From Tetraselmis striata (taxonomy: Eukaryota > Chlorophyta > Chlorodendrophyceae > Chlorodendrales > Chlorodendraceae), in NCBI GenBank assembly GCA_006384855.1, contig VCJN01003568.1, forward strand, positions 160,704-224,703: 64,000 nt of DNA, read 5' to 3'. Each line of letters starts with the position of its first letter. Position 1 is the stretch's first letter. Under the pieces are notes generated by a model that had not been told where the DNA came from, did not search any database, and worked only from the letters and a program-made list of their open reading frames with translations. This document shows, in pieces, positions 33,366 to 45,820 of this stretch. The translations under genes were made by a program, and so were the position numbers.

Positions 33366-34079
33366 CAACATGCTATGGGCCCTCTACTAGGGAGGGTGGT
33401 CTGACGACGACACAAGAAGTCCGGCTAGACGCGAGTCTGGACGTAAAACTGAGATCACCGGCGGTGGGTAACCGGTCTTCGACACTCAACCAACAACTAC
33501 ACGTCGCACTCGCGGCGCGGTGTCGCCTCAAGATTCGCGCACTTTCAACGACAGCGCACACCCGGAAGCTGGCTACCATGACGCCAGCGACAGCCATGCA
33601 CGGGCTCGCCAGCTACTACGACGCCAACGACCGCGCGCCGCGTATATGTGCATTTCCCGCCCGAACAGTTCTGCGGTCGGCCGATTGAGAAGCGTGGGCA
33701 ACGCTCACCGACCAGTAAATCCTTATGAAATTCGTATGCGAAGCTCGGCACACAAGCGCCGAGCGGAATAAGCGGTGAGCCACCACTTTGTTGTCCGCTC
33801 GGCAGCCGCGCAGTCCGACTCCCTCCGAGGGCCAGCTCCGACCCATGCCGGGATCAGGGCATGGCGGGCGGCCTCTCGTTCTAGCTAGGCTAGCGACTAG
33901 CGTCAGCAGCCGGACCCCCTGCTTGAAGCAACATTGAGGGGGGGTGCTGACACCAGCGTTGGTACACTGCTACCGGTACATGTTTACAATGTAGCTAGGG
34001 CATGCCTTAGTACTTTAGCTCACATCCTCATTGATGGTCCCCAATAGCACAGCGCGCGCAATAGTGACTCGGGGATATT

Positions 34080-34748
34080 CTCTTTAATTACATCAGGGCT
34101 TTCACAAAAGCGCACTACAACAGAACTCACAGCAACTATGAAAGGTTGCCAGCAGAAGAGAGACATAAGCCCGAAGCCAAGGTCGAACAGGAGGACAGGG
34201 AGCCAAGAACCAAGAAGGAGCCAAGGGAACCACGAAGTCACATAGCTGCCAGGAACTTAAGGAACCCCCGCCCCGGGGTAGGCTATCAGCTGCGGCGAGG
34301 ACGCTTGCAGCCAATGACCCGGGTCATAGCAACACATGCCGACGAGCGACGCGACGCAGGCGCAGGAGCACCATCACGTGCCGCACGCGCGGCCGCGACC
34401 CCGCCAAGAACGCTGTCTGCATGTGCCATGTTGATTGAGCAAGGAGAAACGGCGGCGCCACGCAGACAAGAGCTGGCCGATTTTTTTGCCAGTGTGTGCT
34501 TGGCTAGCTTTCGCGAGCTCCGCCAAGAAAGCCTCGGTGTGCGGGGCCAGCGAGCCAAACTCGGAAACGGCGAAGGGAACAAAACGAAGCATACCGGCAG
34601 CGTTTCGGACACCCTCGTCATACTTCTGGATTTTGCGGCGCTCTGCAGCCCGCAAAGCAGTCGTTGGATCCGAGGTTGACACGCCGAGGATAGGGGCAAT
34701 GGTGGTATCGACAGCAACCGTGTTTCCGCGGATGCCGCCATACCCAAA
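34080..34748 (-). mobile_element. 5'-truncated LINE copy with target-site duplication
   Basis: The minus-strand frame at about 34374-34740 encodes the C-terminal part of a LINE ORF2 (NTVAVDTTIAPILGVSTS, then RFVPFAVSEFGSLAPHTEAF), typical of algal LINE tails. The 3' UTR (about 34094-34246) recurs at 46203-46356. A 13-bp direct repeat ACTCGGGGATATT flanks the insertion (34067-34079 and 34749-34761), as expected for target-primed reverse transcription with 5' truncation. Confidence 0.7.
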
Positions 34749-34858
34749 ACTCGGGGATATTTGTTAGATATATAGTACTTTTTGGTTACAGGGAGAGCGT
34801 CAAAAGAATGCACGCAAAGTACTGGGGGAGGAAAAGCCTACATTTAAGCAGAACCCTC

Positions 34859-37800
34859 TTAGCGCCGGGCCGCGGGGCCCGGCGATGTGGCAGGTAAATG
34901 TCGGCCGGCCGGCCTAAAAGATCTTCCGCCGAAGCCGAAGGGACGGCTTCCGGTGTGCCGACAGAGATATTCGGCGAGAACTATGTGCAGTGCCACAAAA
35001 AGCTTCACAGTCCACTTCCGTATCCAGTGGGCAACCAGGGCGGCTGGCCGGAGCTCACGCCACGAGGGGGGTTGCTTCAGGTGGCCGCTTGCGAACCCGC
35101 GCTCCGCAAGTTCCTTGAGTAGAGCGAGCAGGTGCTCGCCCAGACGCCCGGCCTCCTCGACGACGCACGGGACGAAGCGGTGTCGCCTTGCCACGGGCTG
35201 GGACGAGCAGGCGTCAACCCTAAACTTGGTTTGCTCGCGCAAGCGCGCCGCGTAGCCGGGTTGGACCGCGACTTGCGCCGCGATGGAGTTGCGGAAGACG
35301 CATGTGACAGCAGCGTCTAGCACAAGGTGCACCCCCGGCCCCATGTAGTCAAGTCGCACCACGTCTCCCGGGCGCGTAGCGTCCGCGGAACGGAGGCCTC
35401 GCACCTCCGTTAGGACAGAGTCGCGCGGGGCCCCGGCCTCTTGCAGGATCGATACCATGGTAGTGGCGATGCGCGCGTGAACCTTGTGCCACGCGCCGGC
35501 GCGTGGGCATTGCACAATGTGCCGCTCAAGTGCTTCGTCAGTGGCGCCGGGGGATAGCTTAGGTCGCAGTGTGGGCACGAGTCCTCGAGCCCGAGCGGGT
35601 TGTCGCCGAGGGCGGCGATGCCGCAGCACTTGCGCAGCGCGACGCGGTACGGTTCATGTTCCACAACGCAAGCCGCGGGAGTGTCGGAGGTTAGGTATGT
35701 GACGCTCCCGTGGCCAGACTGGGACAGTAGGCGTATGCGCTCGGGCAGTGTGGCGGTTCTATACAGGTCGAAGAAGACGCGCCACTTGCGCGTGTGCGAT
35801 AGAACAGCGGCGACCTTCCGGAGGCCTTTCGCTTCGTCGATTGCGGAGTTCAAGGAGGGCAGCTCGCCGAGGGTGAGCCTGGGGGGCAAATCAAGCGTAC
35901 CGGTAGTGGTGTCGCCGGCTCTGTCGACCGGGTTACCGACCGGCGCCACGGTAGAGGCCATGTCTGTTTCCCACGGCTGGAAAGAGTCTTCTCTGTCTGC
36001 CACGCCCGACGTAGTGCGGCGGCCCATGGCAGGGAGGAAGTCTCCGGGTTCGCTAGCTGCTGAATCAGCCGGGGCGCCAGGAGTCCAGGCATCTTGCGTA
36101 GGCGCTCGGCCAGAGGCCCAGCGAGGGCGAAAAAGGCCCCGAGGTGTTGCTCGTGCGACTCGTGAACTAGTGAGTCGACAGCGATACCACCGAGCATTGT
36201 GGATAGGCCGGTGCGCATCAAACTTAGGCTAGCCGCTGTCTCGTCGCCAGTGAGATCCATAATGTGCGCGAGCGTGGAGTGTACCGCGGCGTCTCTCTCG
36301 AGCATAACCTCAGCAAGCGACTCGGGCGGTAAGCCTCGCAGCAGGTGTGCGAATCGCTTGACGCCGCACACTTGCACGAGGCGCAGTGACGCGTGAATGT
36401 GGCCCGCATCAGCTATCTCGCGCGCCATAAGTAGGATGGCGTCTTGTCGCGCGGCCGGCCGCCGGAGTGCGTCGCGCACGAAGGTGGGGTCAAGCTTGCG
36501 GTGGCGCGGCACCCCCAGGCAGCGGCGGAAGCCCGTGACGAGGTGGGGTAGGACAGCGGGGTCCCTGGCGCGCGAGAAGGCGGCGGCGTCCAGGGGTCCA
36601 GAGGGCGGGCAGGGAGGGGGGGAAGGCGCGCCTGCGGCTCGGGGGAGGAGGCCCTCCCACTCGCGTATGCCGGCGCCGTGTTCCGCAGGCGCAAACGCCA
36701 CTTCCGTCTTGTCGGGGCCCCCGGAGATCGATAGCCCGACTGCTGCTAGGGCAGGCTGAGCTGAGTGTAGAGCAAGCGCCGTGCCAAGCGCCGTGCCTAG
36801 GAGGTGCAGGTCGTCGGCAAAGGCGAGGCCGAGGCCGCCCATACCCAACTTCGCAGTGATAGCGTCAAAGACAGGGCCAACGGTGAGACAAAAAAAGAAG
36901 GTGGCGAGGGGGCAGCCTTGGCGAATGCCGCGCAGCTGTGTAAGCACAACTGTCGGCGCGTCGCCGTCGGACTCGTGGTCGTACAACCAGTTCTCCGAGG
37001 GGCCAGCGTATAGCATGTCGAAGAGGGGCAGCAAGGAATGCAAGGCTGGGTCGGCGACCAGGCGCCTCCGTATGGCGCGCCGGTTGGTCATACCGTAGGC
37101 ATTGGAGGCGTCGATGGATGACGCAGCGAGCCGATCGTCCATCTCCATGGCGACATGTATTACCCATTGGATCATGTCCGTGCCGGCCGGAGTGCTCAAC
37201 GCAAATTGCGATGGGCCGACAGCACGGGCTATGTGGTCGCGGATAGTCCACATGGCTGCCGAGGAGGCCACTCTAGTTAGAGCAGAGCTGAAGCCGATGG
37301 GCCGAATGGGCGGGCGGTAGGGGCTGTTCTGCGCCTCGGCCTGCCCTCGCAGATCGCCTCGCGCCTCTTCGTCCTTCTTCCACAAGGGAATGAGGGTCGA
37401 GGAGGACAGCAGCTGCTTGACGCGGTCGGAGACGTTACCAGAGCACACAACGGTCATAAAGCGAGCCATGGACTGCAGGGTATCAGGGTCATCAGACAGA
37501 TCACGTAGGTGGTGACTCGCCAGCCATCGCGATGGCAAGCCGAGTCGGCTGGCGCTCGCTGGAGCACGCCGTGCAAGTCATCGGGGCAGACGGTAATAGG
37601 GGGTATGTCATCTGGCTCGGGCGGGGGGAGCAGGCCGGATGGGTCGTCGGCAGCAGGGGGAGGAAACAGCCGGCGCAGCTCGTCGATGTTCTCTGCGGAC
37701 GGTTCCGCAACGCCGTGGTTCTCGGCAAGCGCTGCGGCGTCGCGGAACCGCCCGACGCGAATGAGCCGCACCGCCTTCCCGACCCGCCAGGAGATGCGGC

Positions 37801-38693
37801 CGCGCAAGTAGCCCCGCGAGGTCGCAGGGCCCGAGGCGGTTGGCTGGATCGTCTCGCGCGCGAGTGCGGCCTCGTGGAGCAGTGCAGGAATATCGCCCTG
37901 CCGCCAGAGGGCTAAGCGGTGGTCGATAGCAGTCCGTACCACGTGGGCGTTAGCGCCGGCAGAGTGCGACCAGAGAACGGCCGCCGGGAAGAGGATGGCT
38001 AGGTGGCACGCGGCCTCGCGCATGGCGCCCCGGGCGGAATGCGATATATCCCAGATTGGTCGGATAGCGGCGCCAATGGCGTCGCGGGCGGACGTCGGGA
38101 TTCTTGGTGACGTGCGCACGGCCGTGTCACGCACGTAGGGGAAGAAGAAGTCAGGGTTGTCGAGGGCCCATTGGAGGGGTGCCCCTACTTGGGTCTGGGC
38201 AGCTTCAGCCGCTTGGCGGCGAGCGATGCCGTCGGTGGAGGTCGGCATAAAGGGAAGGAGGTCCGGGGCCGGTGGGAGGGGGTGAGCGGGGGGCACGGGG
38301 CCGGCTGGGGGGTCAAGAGCCGTGGCAGGGGCTGGTGGGGCGCCACCGGGTTCGACCGGGGGGGGCGGGGGGGCGAGGTGGCGGAGGAGGGGGGGCTGGT
38401 AGCTGGCGGGGATTGCCGTGCTCGTCGATGCGGCACTTTAGTAGATGGGTACGCATGATCTGCGCGTTGCCGCTGGCTGCGACGTAGACTTTGCCGCACC
38501 GGCGGGGGCAGGGCCTTAGACCCACTGTGGGGAGGTAGGCAGCTAAGCCAGCGATTCTAGGGTCGCCGCCCTCCGCTGGGCCACTGGCGACGCGTTTGTG
38601 GTCGGCGCTGCGGGCGCGGCGGAAGTGCTCGGCCAGGTGCGCGGCGGTGTCGCACACGAAGGGGCACTCGGGGAGAGGGCACCGGAGAGTCAT
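34859..38693 (-). pseudogene. LINE ORF2: C2H2 finger, reverse transcriptase, restriction-like endonuclease
   Basis: Starts at the ATG at 38693. An N-terminal zinc-finger region (CPLPECPFVC...H, then CPRRCGKVYV...H...C) is followed by a proline-rich linker and a helical region. RT (35850-37538) has LIPLWKKD, RPIGFSSALTRVASS, motif A SSIDASNAYG, motif B RGIRQGCPLATFFF and motif C FADDLHLLG. A CCHC-like knuckle lies near 35530-35600. The C-terminal restriction-like endonuclease (34859-35629) has RPGDVVRLDYMGPG and HLVLDAAVTC. Single-strand reading changes frame near 38300, 37520, 36000 and 35600, so this copy is probably dead or contains sequence errors. RT followed by this endonuclease marks an early-branching LINE class (R2, NeSL, CRE or related), often site-specific. 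Confidence 0.75.
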
Positions 38694-38773
38694 TGGGGAT
38701 GGGTAGGAGGGAGGGGTGCGGCGAGGCCTGAGGGGGCGGTCCGACGAGGAGGGGTTGGGGGTGGGGGTGGGGT

Positions 38774-40336
38774 TTACGGCGGTGCACTCCCCTCGTGCGC
38801 GCCGGGGGCGCTGCCATGGGGCTGGGGTAGGGGCGGTCCATCCACCTGGGGGTTGCCGGCGTCCATATCGGCTCTGGGGAGCGCGGGGGCTCCGGGGGCA
38901 GCAAGAGCCAAGGGCACCTGGGAGATGAGGGGAGCGCCAGCTTGGAGTGCGGTGACGTCATTGTTGAGGTGGGAGGTCTCGCGGCGGCGCTCCGCCATCT
39001 CGTCGCGCAAAAGCGCAACGACAGCTGTCTGGGCGGCCATCTGCTTTTGGATCTCCATCAACATGCCTCCTAGGAGCTGGAAGTCCGAAGTCGGGTCTGT
39101 CTGGGCTTGGGCAGGGGAAGGCATGTGAGGTGGGAGCTGGTGTGCCGAGCCATGCGGCGATGGCGCAGCTGCGCCAGCGCCAAGGGGCGGCATGCCGGCC
39201 TCCAAGACATCCTCCAGGGTAATATCCGGGTCGGCGGGTGCGAGGTCAACGTGCAAGCTTTTGGGGGGTGGAGGGTGCTGGTGTCCCTGGCGTGGTGGTG
39301 CCGCCGAGGACGAGGCTCCGGCGGAGCCGCGGTGGAGCTGGCCGCTGCCAGGAATCCATGCGCCCGGGGGAGGCGGCGTTCGCGCGGGGGAGAACGCAAC
39401 GTCTAGGCGCCTGTTGCAATCTGCGGCGCCGCCACTGCGTTGTGCTGGTCCTTGCGGGGAGGGGGTGCCGAACAGGAAGGGGGTGGGATGATGGGGAGGG
39501 GGGGTGAAGGCGCCGCATGGGGCATAGGGCTGGGTCCATGTTTGCTGAGGGGGAGCAAGGCTGGGGGGTGCATATGTGTGACAATGGGCATATGCCGGCG
39601 GGGGGGGGGGGGGAAAGTAAGCCGGGCCGGCCTGCTGGAAGAACTCCGGGTGGGGCGCGGGAGGCGCTGGGGCTGGGGCTGGGGCGACGAGAACAGAAGG
39701 GCGGTGCTCTGGCGGCTCGTAGTAGGAGGGGTCACCAGGGGGTGCAGCGCGCCAAGGGGGCAGGGTGGGGAGCAGGGCTAGCCAATCCATGCGCTGCTCT
39801 ACCCAATGCGCTGCGGCAGGGGCGATGAGGCCCGGCAGCTCGGTGTTGGCTGCGTGCTCGGTCATAGACGACATGCTGCCCAGGCGAGCCACGGGGGTGA
39901 GGGCTGCAGGGACGAGGGTGAGTAGGTAGCATGCGTCGTCGGGTCCAGTGTCTTCGCGCTTGTCCGCGTGGAGGCACCATTTTGCAACGTAGGTCATTGT
40001 TCCGCCATGTGCAATCGCGTCCCCTCTTGCCCAATGAACGACAGCGTTGTCCATGTTGAATTTGCTGGCAGTGTGGTCCGGGGCAAACGATGCGCCGTTA
40101 ACCTGGAAAACTCGGATGTACTGCGGTAGGAAGTACTGCTGGTTGGCGAGAAACCACCGCACACACACGCTGGCCTCCTGTGAGGACGCAACGCGGAAGA
40201 AGAAGGAACGATGTCGCCCTGCCGGCCTTCGAAAATGGGGTCCTTGCATGCGGAACTTGGCATGCCCTCCGCCTCGCCCGGGCGGGTGGTGGCTGGCCGG
40301 GCTCTTGCCCTTGCGTGGGTCGCGGTGGCTCGACAT
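38774..40336 (-). CDS. LINE ORF1, Gag-like
   Basis: An intact 520-aa ORF upstream of ORF2 in the same orientation, separated from it by about 80 bases. The ATG at 40334-40336 is the first good start. The N-terminal half is globular, with aromatic residues (VRWFLANQQYFLPQYIRVFQ). The middle is Pro/His-rich. A C-terminal helix (DFQLLGGMLMEIQKQMAAQT) looks like a coiled coil used for ORF1 multimerisation. I see no zinc knuckle or RRM motif. Length and order match ORF1 of bicistronic LINEs. A poly-G run on the plus strand (39600-39613) encodes a proline run. Confidence 0.65.
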   Translation of the reverse strand: MSSHRDPRKGKSPASHHPPGRGGGHAKFRMQGPHFRRPAGRHRSFFFRVASSQEASVCVRWFLANQQYFLPQYIRVFQVNGASFAPDHTASKFNMDNAVVHWARGDAIAHGGTMTYVAKWCLHADKREDTGPDDACYLLTLVPAALTPVARLGSMSSMTEHAANTELPGLIAPAAAHWVEQRMDWLALLPTLPPWRAAPPGDPSYYEPPEHRPSVLVAPAPAPAPPAPHPEFFQQAGPAYFPPPPPPAYAHCHTYAPPSLAPPQQTWTQPYAPCGAFTPPPHHPTPFLFGTPSPQGPAQRSGGAADCNRRLDVAFSPARTPPPPGAWIPGSGQLHRGSAGASSSAAPPRQGHQHPPPPKSLHVDLAPADPDITLEDVLEAGMPPLGAGAAAPSPHGSAHQLPPHMPSPAQAQTDPTSDFQLLGGMLMEIQKQMAAQTAVVALLRDEMAERRRETSHLNNDVTALQAGAPLISQVPLALAAPGAPALPRADMDAGNPQVDGPPLPQPHGSAPGAHEGSAPP

Positions 40337-40379
40337 GCCGGTGGCGGTGGCGGCGCGGCGCAACACGAGTGTAACACAG

Positions 40380-41100
40380 ACGGATAAGTACTATGGAGTA
40401 TTAACGAGCGTAATCCAGCTGCTCGCGTGGTGCGGGGTGGGCTCGGATCGTGGGGGCACCGCTCGCAACTCACGCGCTGAGCGGAGCTGGGAGAGGGGCA
40501 CTCGTCTAGTCGGCTCGAAGGGGCACTCGTCAGCCGAGAGGGGCACTCGAGAGGGGGGGGGGGGGGAGAGGGGGGGGGGGGGGCTCAGTCTCTCTTTGCT
40601 AGATATATCCAGCATTTGTTGTACATATCACACAAATTTGAGAGGCCCAAATGGCATCATGCCAAACATAGTTGGAGTATTTACACGGGCCTACCGGGGG
40701 CCCAAAGGGCCTGTCTTGATATCCCCGCCCGGGGTACATAAAGCATACCGGCCGTTAAATAGTGGTCGACACAGTTAGGCCCTTTTCAATCTTTTAGAAA
40801 TCATTATTCAAACTCGCTCAATTTGTCCACATGTCCACCTCGCTCTGCCACCTAGCGAGCCACCCACCCGCCGCTATGAGGACCTCCGTTATAAAAGGCG
40901 CTCGTGTATCAGCCCGCCGAGGCCCCATGTAAACCCCTGAGTGGCGACCAACGTCGGTGCCAACGTGCTCGGCTCTTCGGCAACGTTACCGAGTCCGTCG
41001 GTGATGGATGGCAAATGGATGGTCCGCTGGGACGATGCCCCGGCGGATGTCTCCAAGATCCCGGTCAGACACCCCGCCGCGAGCAAGCTACTGAGTCGCA
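40380..41100. other. intergenic, G-rich runs, no gene recognised
   Basis: Contains two short poly-G/GA runs (about 40553-40583) and GC-rich tandem-like text (GGGGCACTCGTC repeats, about 40495-40550). It is the likely 5' flank of the LINE. I find no ORF with protein-like composition. Confidence 0.5.
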
Positions 41101-41458
41101 CCCCTCCCTAACCCTTGAGTCGCACCCCTCCCTCGGCTGCCTCTGCGCCACGAGGTCAAGTGACTGCCGTCGGCCCTTTCGTGCAGCCCCGCCATGCCGC
41201 CGTTGCTGATGCGAGGGCGAGTGCGCCGAGTGGCAGTCGTGGAACGATTGTTACAGGCAGTGTCGTTTCCGACACCGGGACCCCCACCGAGATCCAATCC
41301 ATCCTTGCGACCTCGTCCCCAACGTCTATCCCAGCGACCGAGCCCCTGCCTGCCGACAACCTTGACATGTCTGCCGAGTCGCAAGACAGCCAGCCAGGGC
41401 TAACTACCTAGCGCCATCCCGTCCCGCCGGCCACCGCCTCGCCATCGCGCCCAAGCGC

Positions 41459-41707
41459 TACATGGACACCAACGACCCGCACGCCCCTGGCTACCACGGG
41501 CGATACGCGAAAGGCCGCAGCAAGCAGTCGAGGTGTTGCCGTTGCTACCGTGACGAGGGCGAGGAGCACTGGAGCTCGTGCTACTACGTGCAGTGCGGCA
41601 TCACCTTGTGCATGCCCAGCTCGGTACACAGCCGGGACTGCTGGGAGCACCATCTCCACTGCGACGAGACCGCCATCCACCGCCTGAAGCACGCCCGCGC
41701 CGGCTAG
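41459..41707 (+). pseudogene. cysteine-rich domain resembling a piggyBac transposase C-terminus
   Basis: Plus-strand frame with RYAKGRSKQSRCCRCYRD, a CYYVQCGITLCM segment and RDCWEHHLHC before the stop. Paired CxxC motifs with a final C/H cluster fit the cross-brace zinc finger at the end of piggyBac-like transposases. No catalytic DDD domain is visible upstream (41100-41411 is low-complexity Ser/Pro/Thr), so this would be an isolated fragment. The assignment is tentative. Confidence 0.35.
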
Positions 41708-41925
41708 GGCGGCACACCCCAAGTCCGCCGCCCCGGCTGATTTGAGCTTGCTGATGTGGTGGGCGGGTGTGCCCTGTAGGCCCCGCCCGCAGCGCTCTTT
41801 TAGCGGTACCAGTACAATCGCGTACCTACCTTTAACAGAAATCCCCCTATTTATTGTACCGGCCCCGGAATGACGATACAACAAAATCATGTTGAATTTA
41901 TCCTCACATACAAAAGTTCCCGAGG

Positions 41926-42092
41926 CACTAGGCACCGCAACGCCTGCCTAGCTGCGTGTGGCGCTCGGGCGGGCCTGGTCACTTCTCTGTAACCATCCAC
42001 TCTCCATGCTTCACGCTACATCGTCCCACAGTCCCCGGCTCGCGCGCCAAGACCCGCACATGCATGACGGGTTGGTAGGGACGCTGCGCACA
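41926..42092 (+). repeat. dispersed repeat, copy of 33212-33365
   Basis: Second copy of the repeat described at 33212. The following 42093-43012 contains no gene that I can identify. Confidence 0.7.
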
Positions 42093-43012
42093 ACCAACAC
42101 CATGTGAATATCAGATTATAATCAGTCAAGTGCTCCATGGCATCGGTTAGCCGCAGCAAATCCCTAACTCCATTGCACATGAAGCTTATTGGAGACATGG
42201 TGGCAGGGGGCACTCCATGCCAGACGTTGGCGTTGTCGGTGTCGGTCCCGAAATTGGACCCCTTCCTCGTCTTCTTCATCCTCAAGGCCATATGGGTGAG
42301 GAAAGGGCCTCTCCCGGTGTAGGAGCTGACGACGGGTGGGGCGTTTGGAGCGATGCCACACTCATTGCACGCCCTGCCCGTACCTTGGGTTACATCCCGC
42401 GCAATGTATAATGCGCACTGCGGGCGCGCCGCCATATTCCCCGGCACAAGACCACCCCACAAAATTGCAGATCGGCGACGTCTCGAGACAATACTCGAAA
42501 ATTCCAAGAACGTATGGTCCTAGTGACTTCATATACTAAGCGATATCAAGCTGTTGAGTCACCTGAGCGGCCGTGTGGAGGGAGTCCCTTGGGAGCTGAT
42601 GAGAGGCACCGACTAGGAAGTGTGTGTCGCGCTGCGAAAAAGCGCGCCCGCGTGTAGCATGCTGGTCGGGAACACGCGATGCGAGCGGTCAACTCGGTTG
42701 TTCAGCACCCGGAGACCCCTCGAGACATGAATCAAAGTTATCGGGGAGGCCAATTACGGGCGGGATTGGCGCGGGATGCCCGGTGGAAGCCGTAGGACTC
42801 GCGGATGTGGAGGCGGGTGGGCCACAGCTGAATGACGCGAACAACGCACGCAATCGTATGTCGTATCGGGCGTGTGCAACGCCCCCGGTGCGCCTAGATC
42901 CCGACCTCACTAAATGCCCTACTACTTAACCTCACTAGCAGTACTGACTAGATCACCAGATAGGCTTGATAGCGCCGGCGTGGGATCACGCCGAGCAGTG
43001 TTGAGTATATAC

Positions 43013-45820
43013 CATGGTTGTGCCGAACTCAGTTTGGCCTATCTGAATTTAGGGAGCTCGGCGGACCGAACTGAATTTAGGGAGTTCGGCCGAACACAAT
43101 TCGGACTGAACTGAACCGCAGTGAACAACTATGCATTGTTGGAGCCGACGAAGGAGCGAAGAACTGGCGACTGCGGCGTACAAGAACGAGTACAAGTCAA
43201 GCGAAATACGAGTACGAGCACAGCGAGTGCGAGTACAAGCGAAGGCAAAGTACTGGTACGAGGACGACGAGGCGAAAGTACGAGCGACTGCAAGGCAACC
43301 AATAAGTGCAGGACTGTACTACGAGTACCCATAGTGTGCGCGTAACCTGTACACACGCCTGCGTACCAGCAGCATCGCGATTGTTGTGCGCCATGGTGTT
43401 AGGACCTAGCGTTAAATAGAGCGTTGCCTTAGTAGTGTATTAGCAATACGTACTAAAACCTTCAAGAACCATCTAGAACGCTATAGCATGTGCGGGTAAC
43501 TTGTCATGTGTGCAAAATAGCAAATAAATCCTACCACTGTGCTGCGGACACACGAAGGTGCTAAGAACCTTTCTGTAGTTAGTAGCGTGTCAATAAAATA
43601 GCGACGGGCCGCGGATTAGAAGCGCACACGTCGATTTTAGTATTAGGGTCTAGCTAGTAGTTACTTTCAACACAGGTGGCTGAAATTGGAACCAATACGC
43701 AGCGCACGGAATGATGGAAAGCATTGACTATAAATAGGCCAGCAAACCCACCGCCGGGCCAGTCACCCAGGCTACCGAAATCCGGTACTGTAAGAATCCA
43801 TTTCCCCAAATCTCCGTTCACTATTCCTGGCCGCATGGAATAACGATCCAATGGGCCCCTCAAACTCAGCTCATGCACATGACTATCTATGGCTAGACGT
43901 CTATTCGGCCTAAGTCCAAAGGGGGCTGTGACAGCAAAACATAGGGTAAAGTATGCGGCACGTAGCTTTAAAGCTGAGCATCCGCGCCGTCCTTGCCTAT
44001 CAAGACCCGCATGGCGGTAGAAAGGTTCCCGCCGCCATCCTTCACCACCGCGATCACACGCAAGCACAAGCCATACTACTCCATCAAGCATGCTCCATGC
44101 GAGGGGTAATGTCCTCGCCTGCGGAGGAGTCCTTGCACGAGATGATGCCGGCGTGGTAGTGATGCCAGATCCAACCGCGATCGATGAAGTTGATGTACAT
44201 GGAAAGGTTGTTCTCCGTCTTCCGGGACATCCTCAGGTCGAATGTGATGGAGACACACCAAACGCCTACTAGCAGCCTCTTGAGAGTCTTTCGACCCTTG
44301 TCGTGCAGGTCGGGCAAAAGGGTGTCACACAGCTTCCCGCCGGCGCGTCGGCAGCGGCACTACCGTTGCATCCAAGAGCCACACGAATGCCTTGAAGAAT
44401 GGGTTCTCGAATCTCGACGATGGCGGAGAAGGCGGAGAGTCGTCAGAGGACGACGAGGATGGCCAGCAAGCACCATACCAACTTGACTTTCGGGTCGTTT
44501 GGCTTCCGCCTCTTCGCCTACGGGAAGTGCCCCCAAATTGTGATGTTGGCGACTTGCTTGCTCGTGCCGGAAGTCGGGACTGCTGAGGACATCGAACCGT
44601 CCGCAGGAGGATCATCGGAACCTTCAATCTTTGTGCATAGCTACCTCGGTAGAAATATCCTAGAGTATAAGCAACGCGACAACACGTATAAAACCAAGCA
44701 CTGCGTCGTCGGGCAAGCAGCATGGCGAAGCGCAGCGACCGCACCGCCTTCGCAAACTCACCGGGATGGTCATGCTTGACGTGCTTTTTCAGTCCGGTAT
44801 TGCCACTATTACCGAAGTACTTCACCTCGAAAATAGCGAGCTCGCCGTCTTTCGTGCAGGGTGGTGCTGGCAACGCCCAACAGAAGTGCGCGTCCGAATC
44901 GTAATGCCGCGTCTCATTGCTGCACGAAACAAACTGATGGTGTAGGGCCTGTATCGCGGCGTGGCAGATAAATCATACGACTTTAAATCCCCAGCCTGAG
45001 TCCCCTACGTGTATAGCGAGTAAAGTCATCCATGCTGCTCTCTGGCGCTGGTTCACCTGCTGGGACAAATAAGAAGCCCCACTCGACTTTCCTCTTCCTG
45101 GTGATTCACCGGTTATGTTCCTAGTTGCGTTGTGCCATATCGACGCGGTGATCGAAAGCATTGTCGCCAGTGGGCGCGTCGGCCGCCGATCTAGTATGTT
45201 GTTTGTTGTTCGAAACATCGGGTTGTTGGGGTTTAGGTTCAGGTAGCTGCCCTCGGGCATTGCATGAAGCGGCGGTGCTGGGCACGCGATGGGGGCGCCG
45301 CCGCATTGCAGGGGGAGTACCGCCGGCGGTTGCTTGCGCGCCGGCATCGTTGCCGGCGGCATGCAGCTCCTCCTCTGCCACGACGGTGTCCTCCTTGACC
45401 TTCGGCGGCTCGACGGCGACGTTGTTCATTATTACCTCATCGCCGCGTTCATGATGAGTATTGATGGGCGGCGACTCCATACCAGGTTGACAGTAGACAT
45501 GGTTCAGGTTTGGGTGTTCGAGTGTGGAAGTGATATGTGCCGAACAACTGAATGGCGGCTGGTGCACCCTATCTTGATGAGGGGTTGCGGCTGGTGCACC
45601 TTATCTTGAGGGGTTATGGGACGCGCGCGGCGTTTCTCATTGTGTGGACGTTGCGGTAACTCGTTGGGGTCATATATGTTGAGTTACGGTGTAGTTCGGA
45701 GACCCCTAGTTCGGGCGATTTTCGAGGCAGTTCAGTCCGAACTGAATTCAGGCGGTTCAGTTCGGTTTCGGCCCGAACTCTCGAATCACCCCGAACTGAA
45801 CCGATTTCCGCACAACCCTG
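43013..45820 (-). mobile_element. hAT-like DNA transposon, decayed
   Basis: The right end read inward is CAGGGTTGTGC and the left is CATGGTTGTGC, matching hAT-type termini. Both subterminal regions (about 43020-43120 and 45690-45805) are packed with the motif CGAACTGAA and its complement, a likely transposase-binding array. The interior carries minus-strand hAT coding remnants. The 8-bp flanks do not match, so the insertion is old or one end is shared with another event. Confidence 0.65.
44084..44880 (-). pseudogene. hAT transposase fragments (BED-like finger and catalytic region)
   Basis: At about 44760-44880, YFGNSGNTGLKKHVKHDHP resembles the second half of a BED zinc finger. At about 44100-44265, VSITFDLRMSRKTENNLSMY followed by FIDRGWIWHHYHAGII matches the hAT catalytic block (normally FDxWxS). 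The frames are discontinuous, and a long Ser/Arg-rich stretch separates the pieces. It lies inside the 43013-45820 element. Confidence 0.65.

Noticed and set aside
38250..38420. G-rich stretch as a regulatory G-quadruplex region
   Set aside because: On the minus strand it encodes the proline-rich linker of the LINE ORF2; composition alone explains it.
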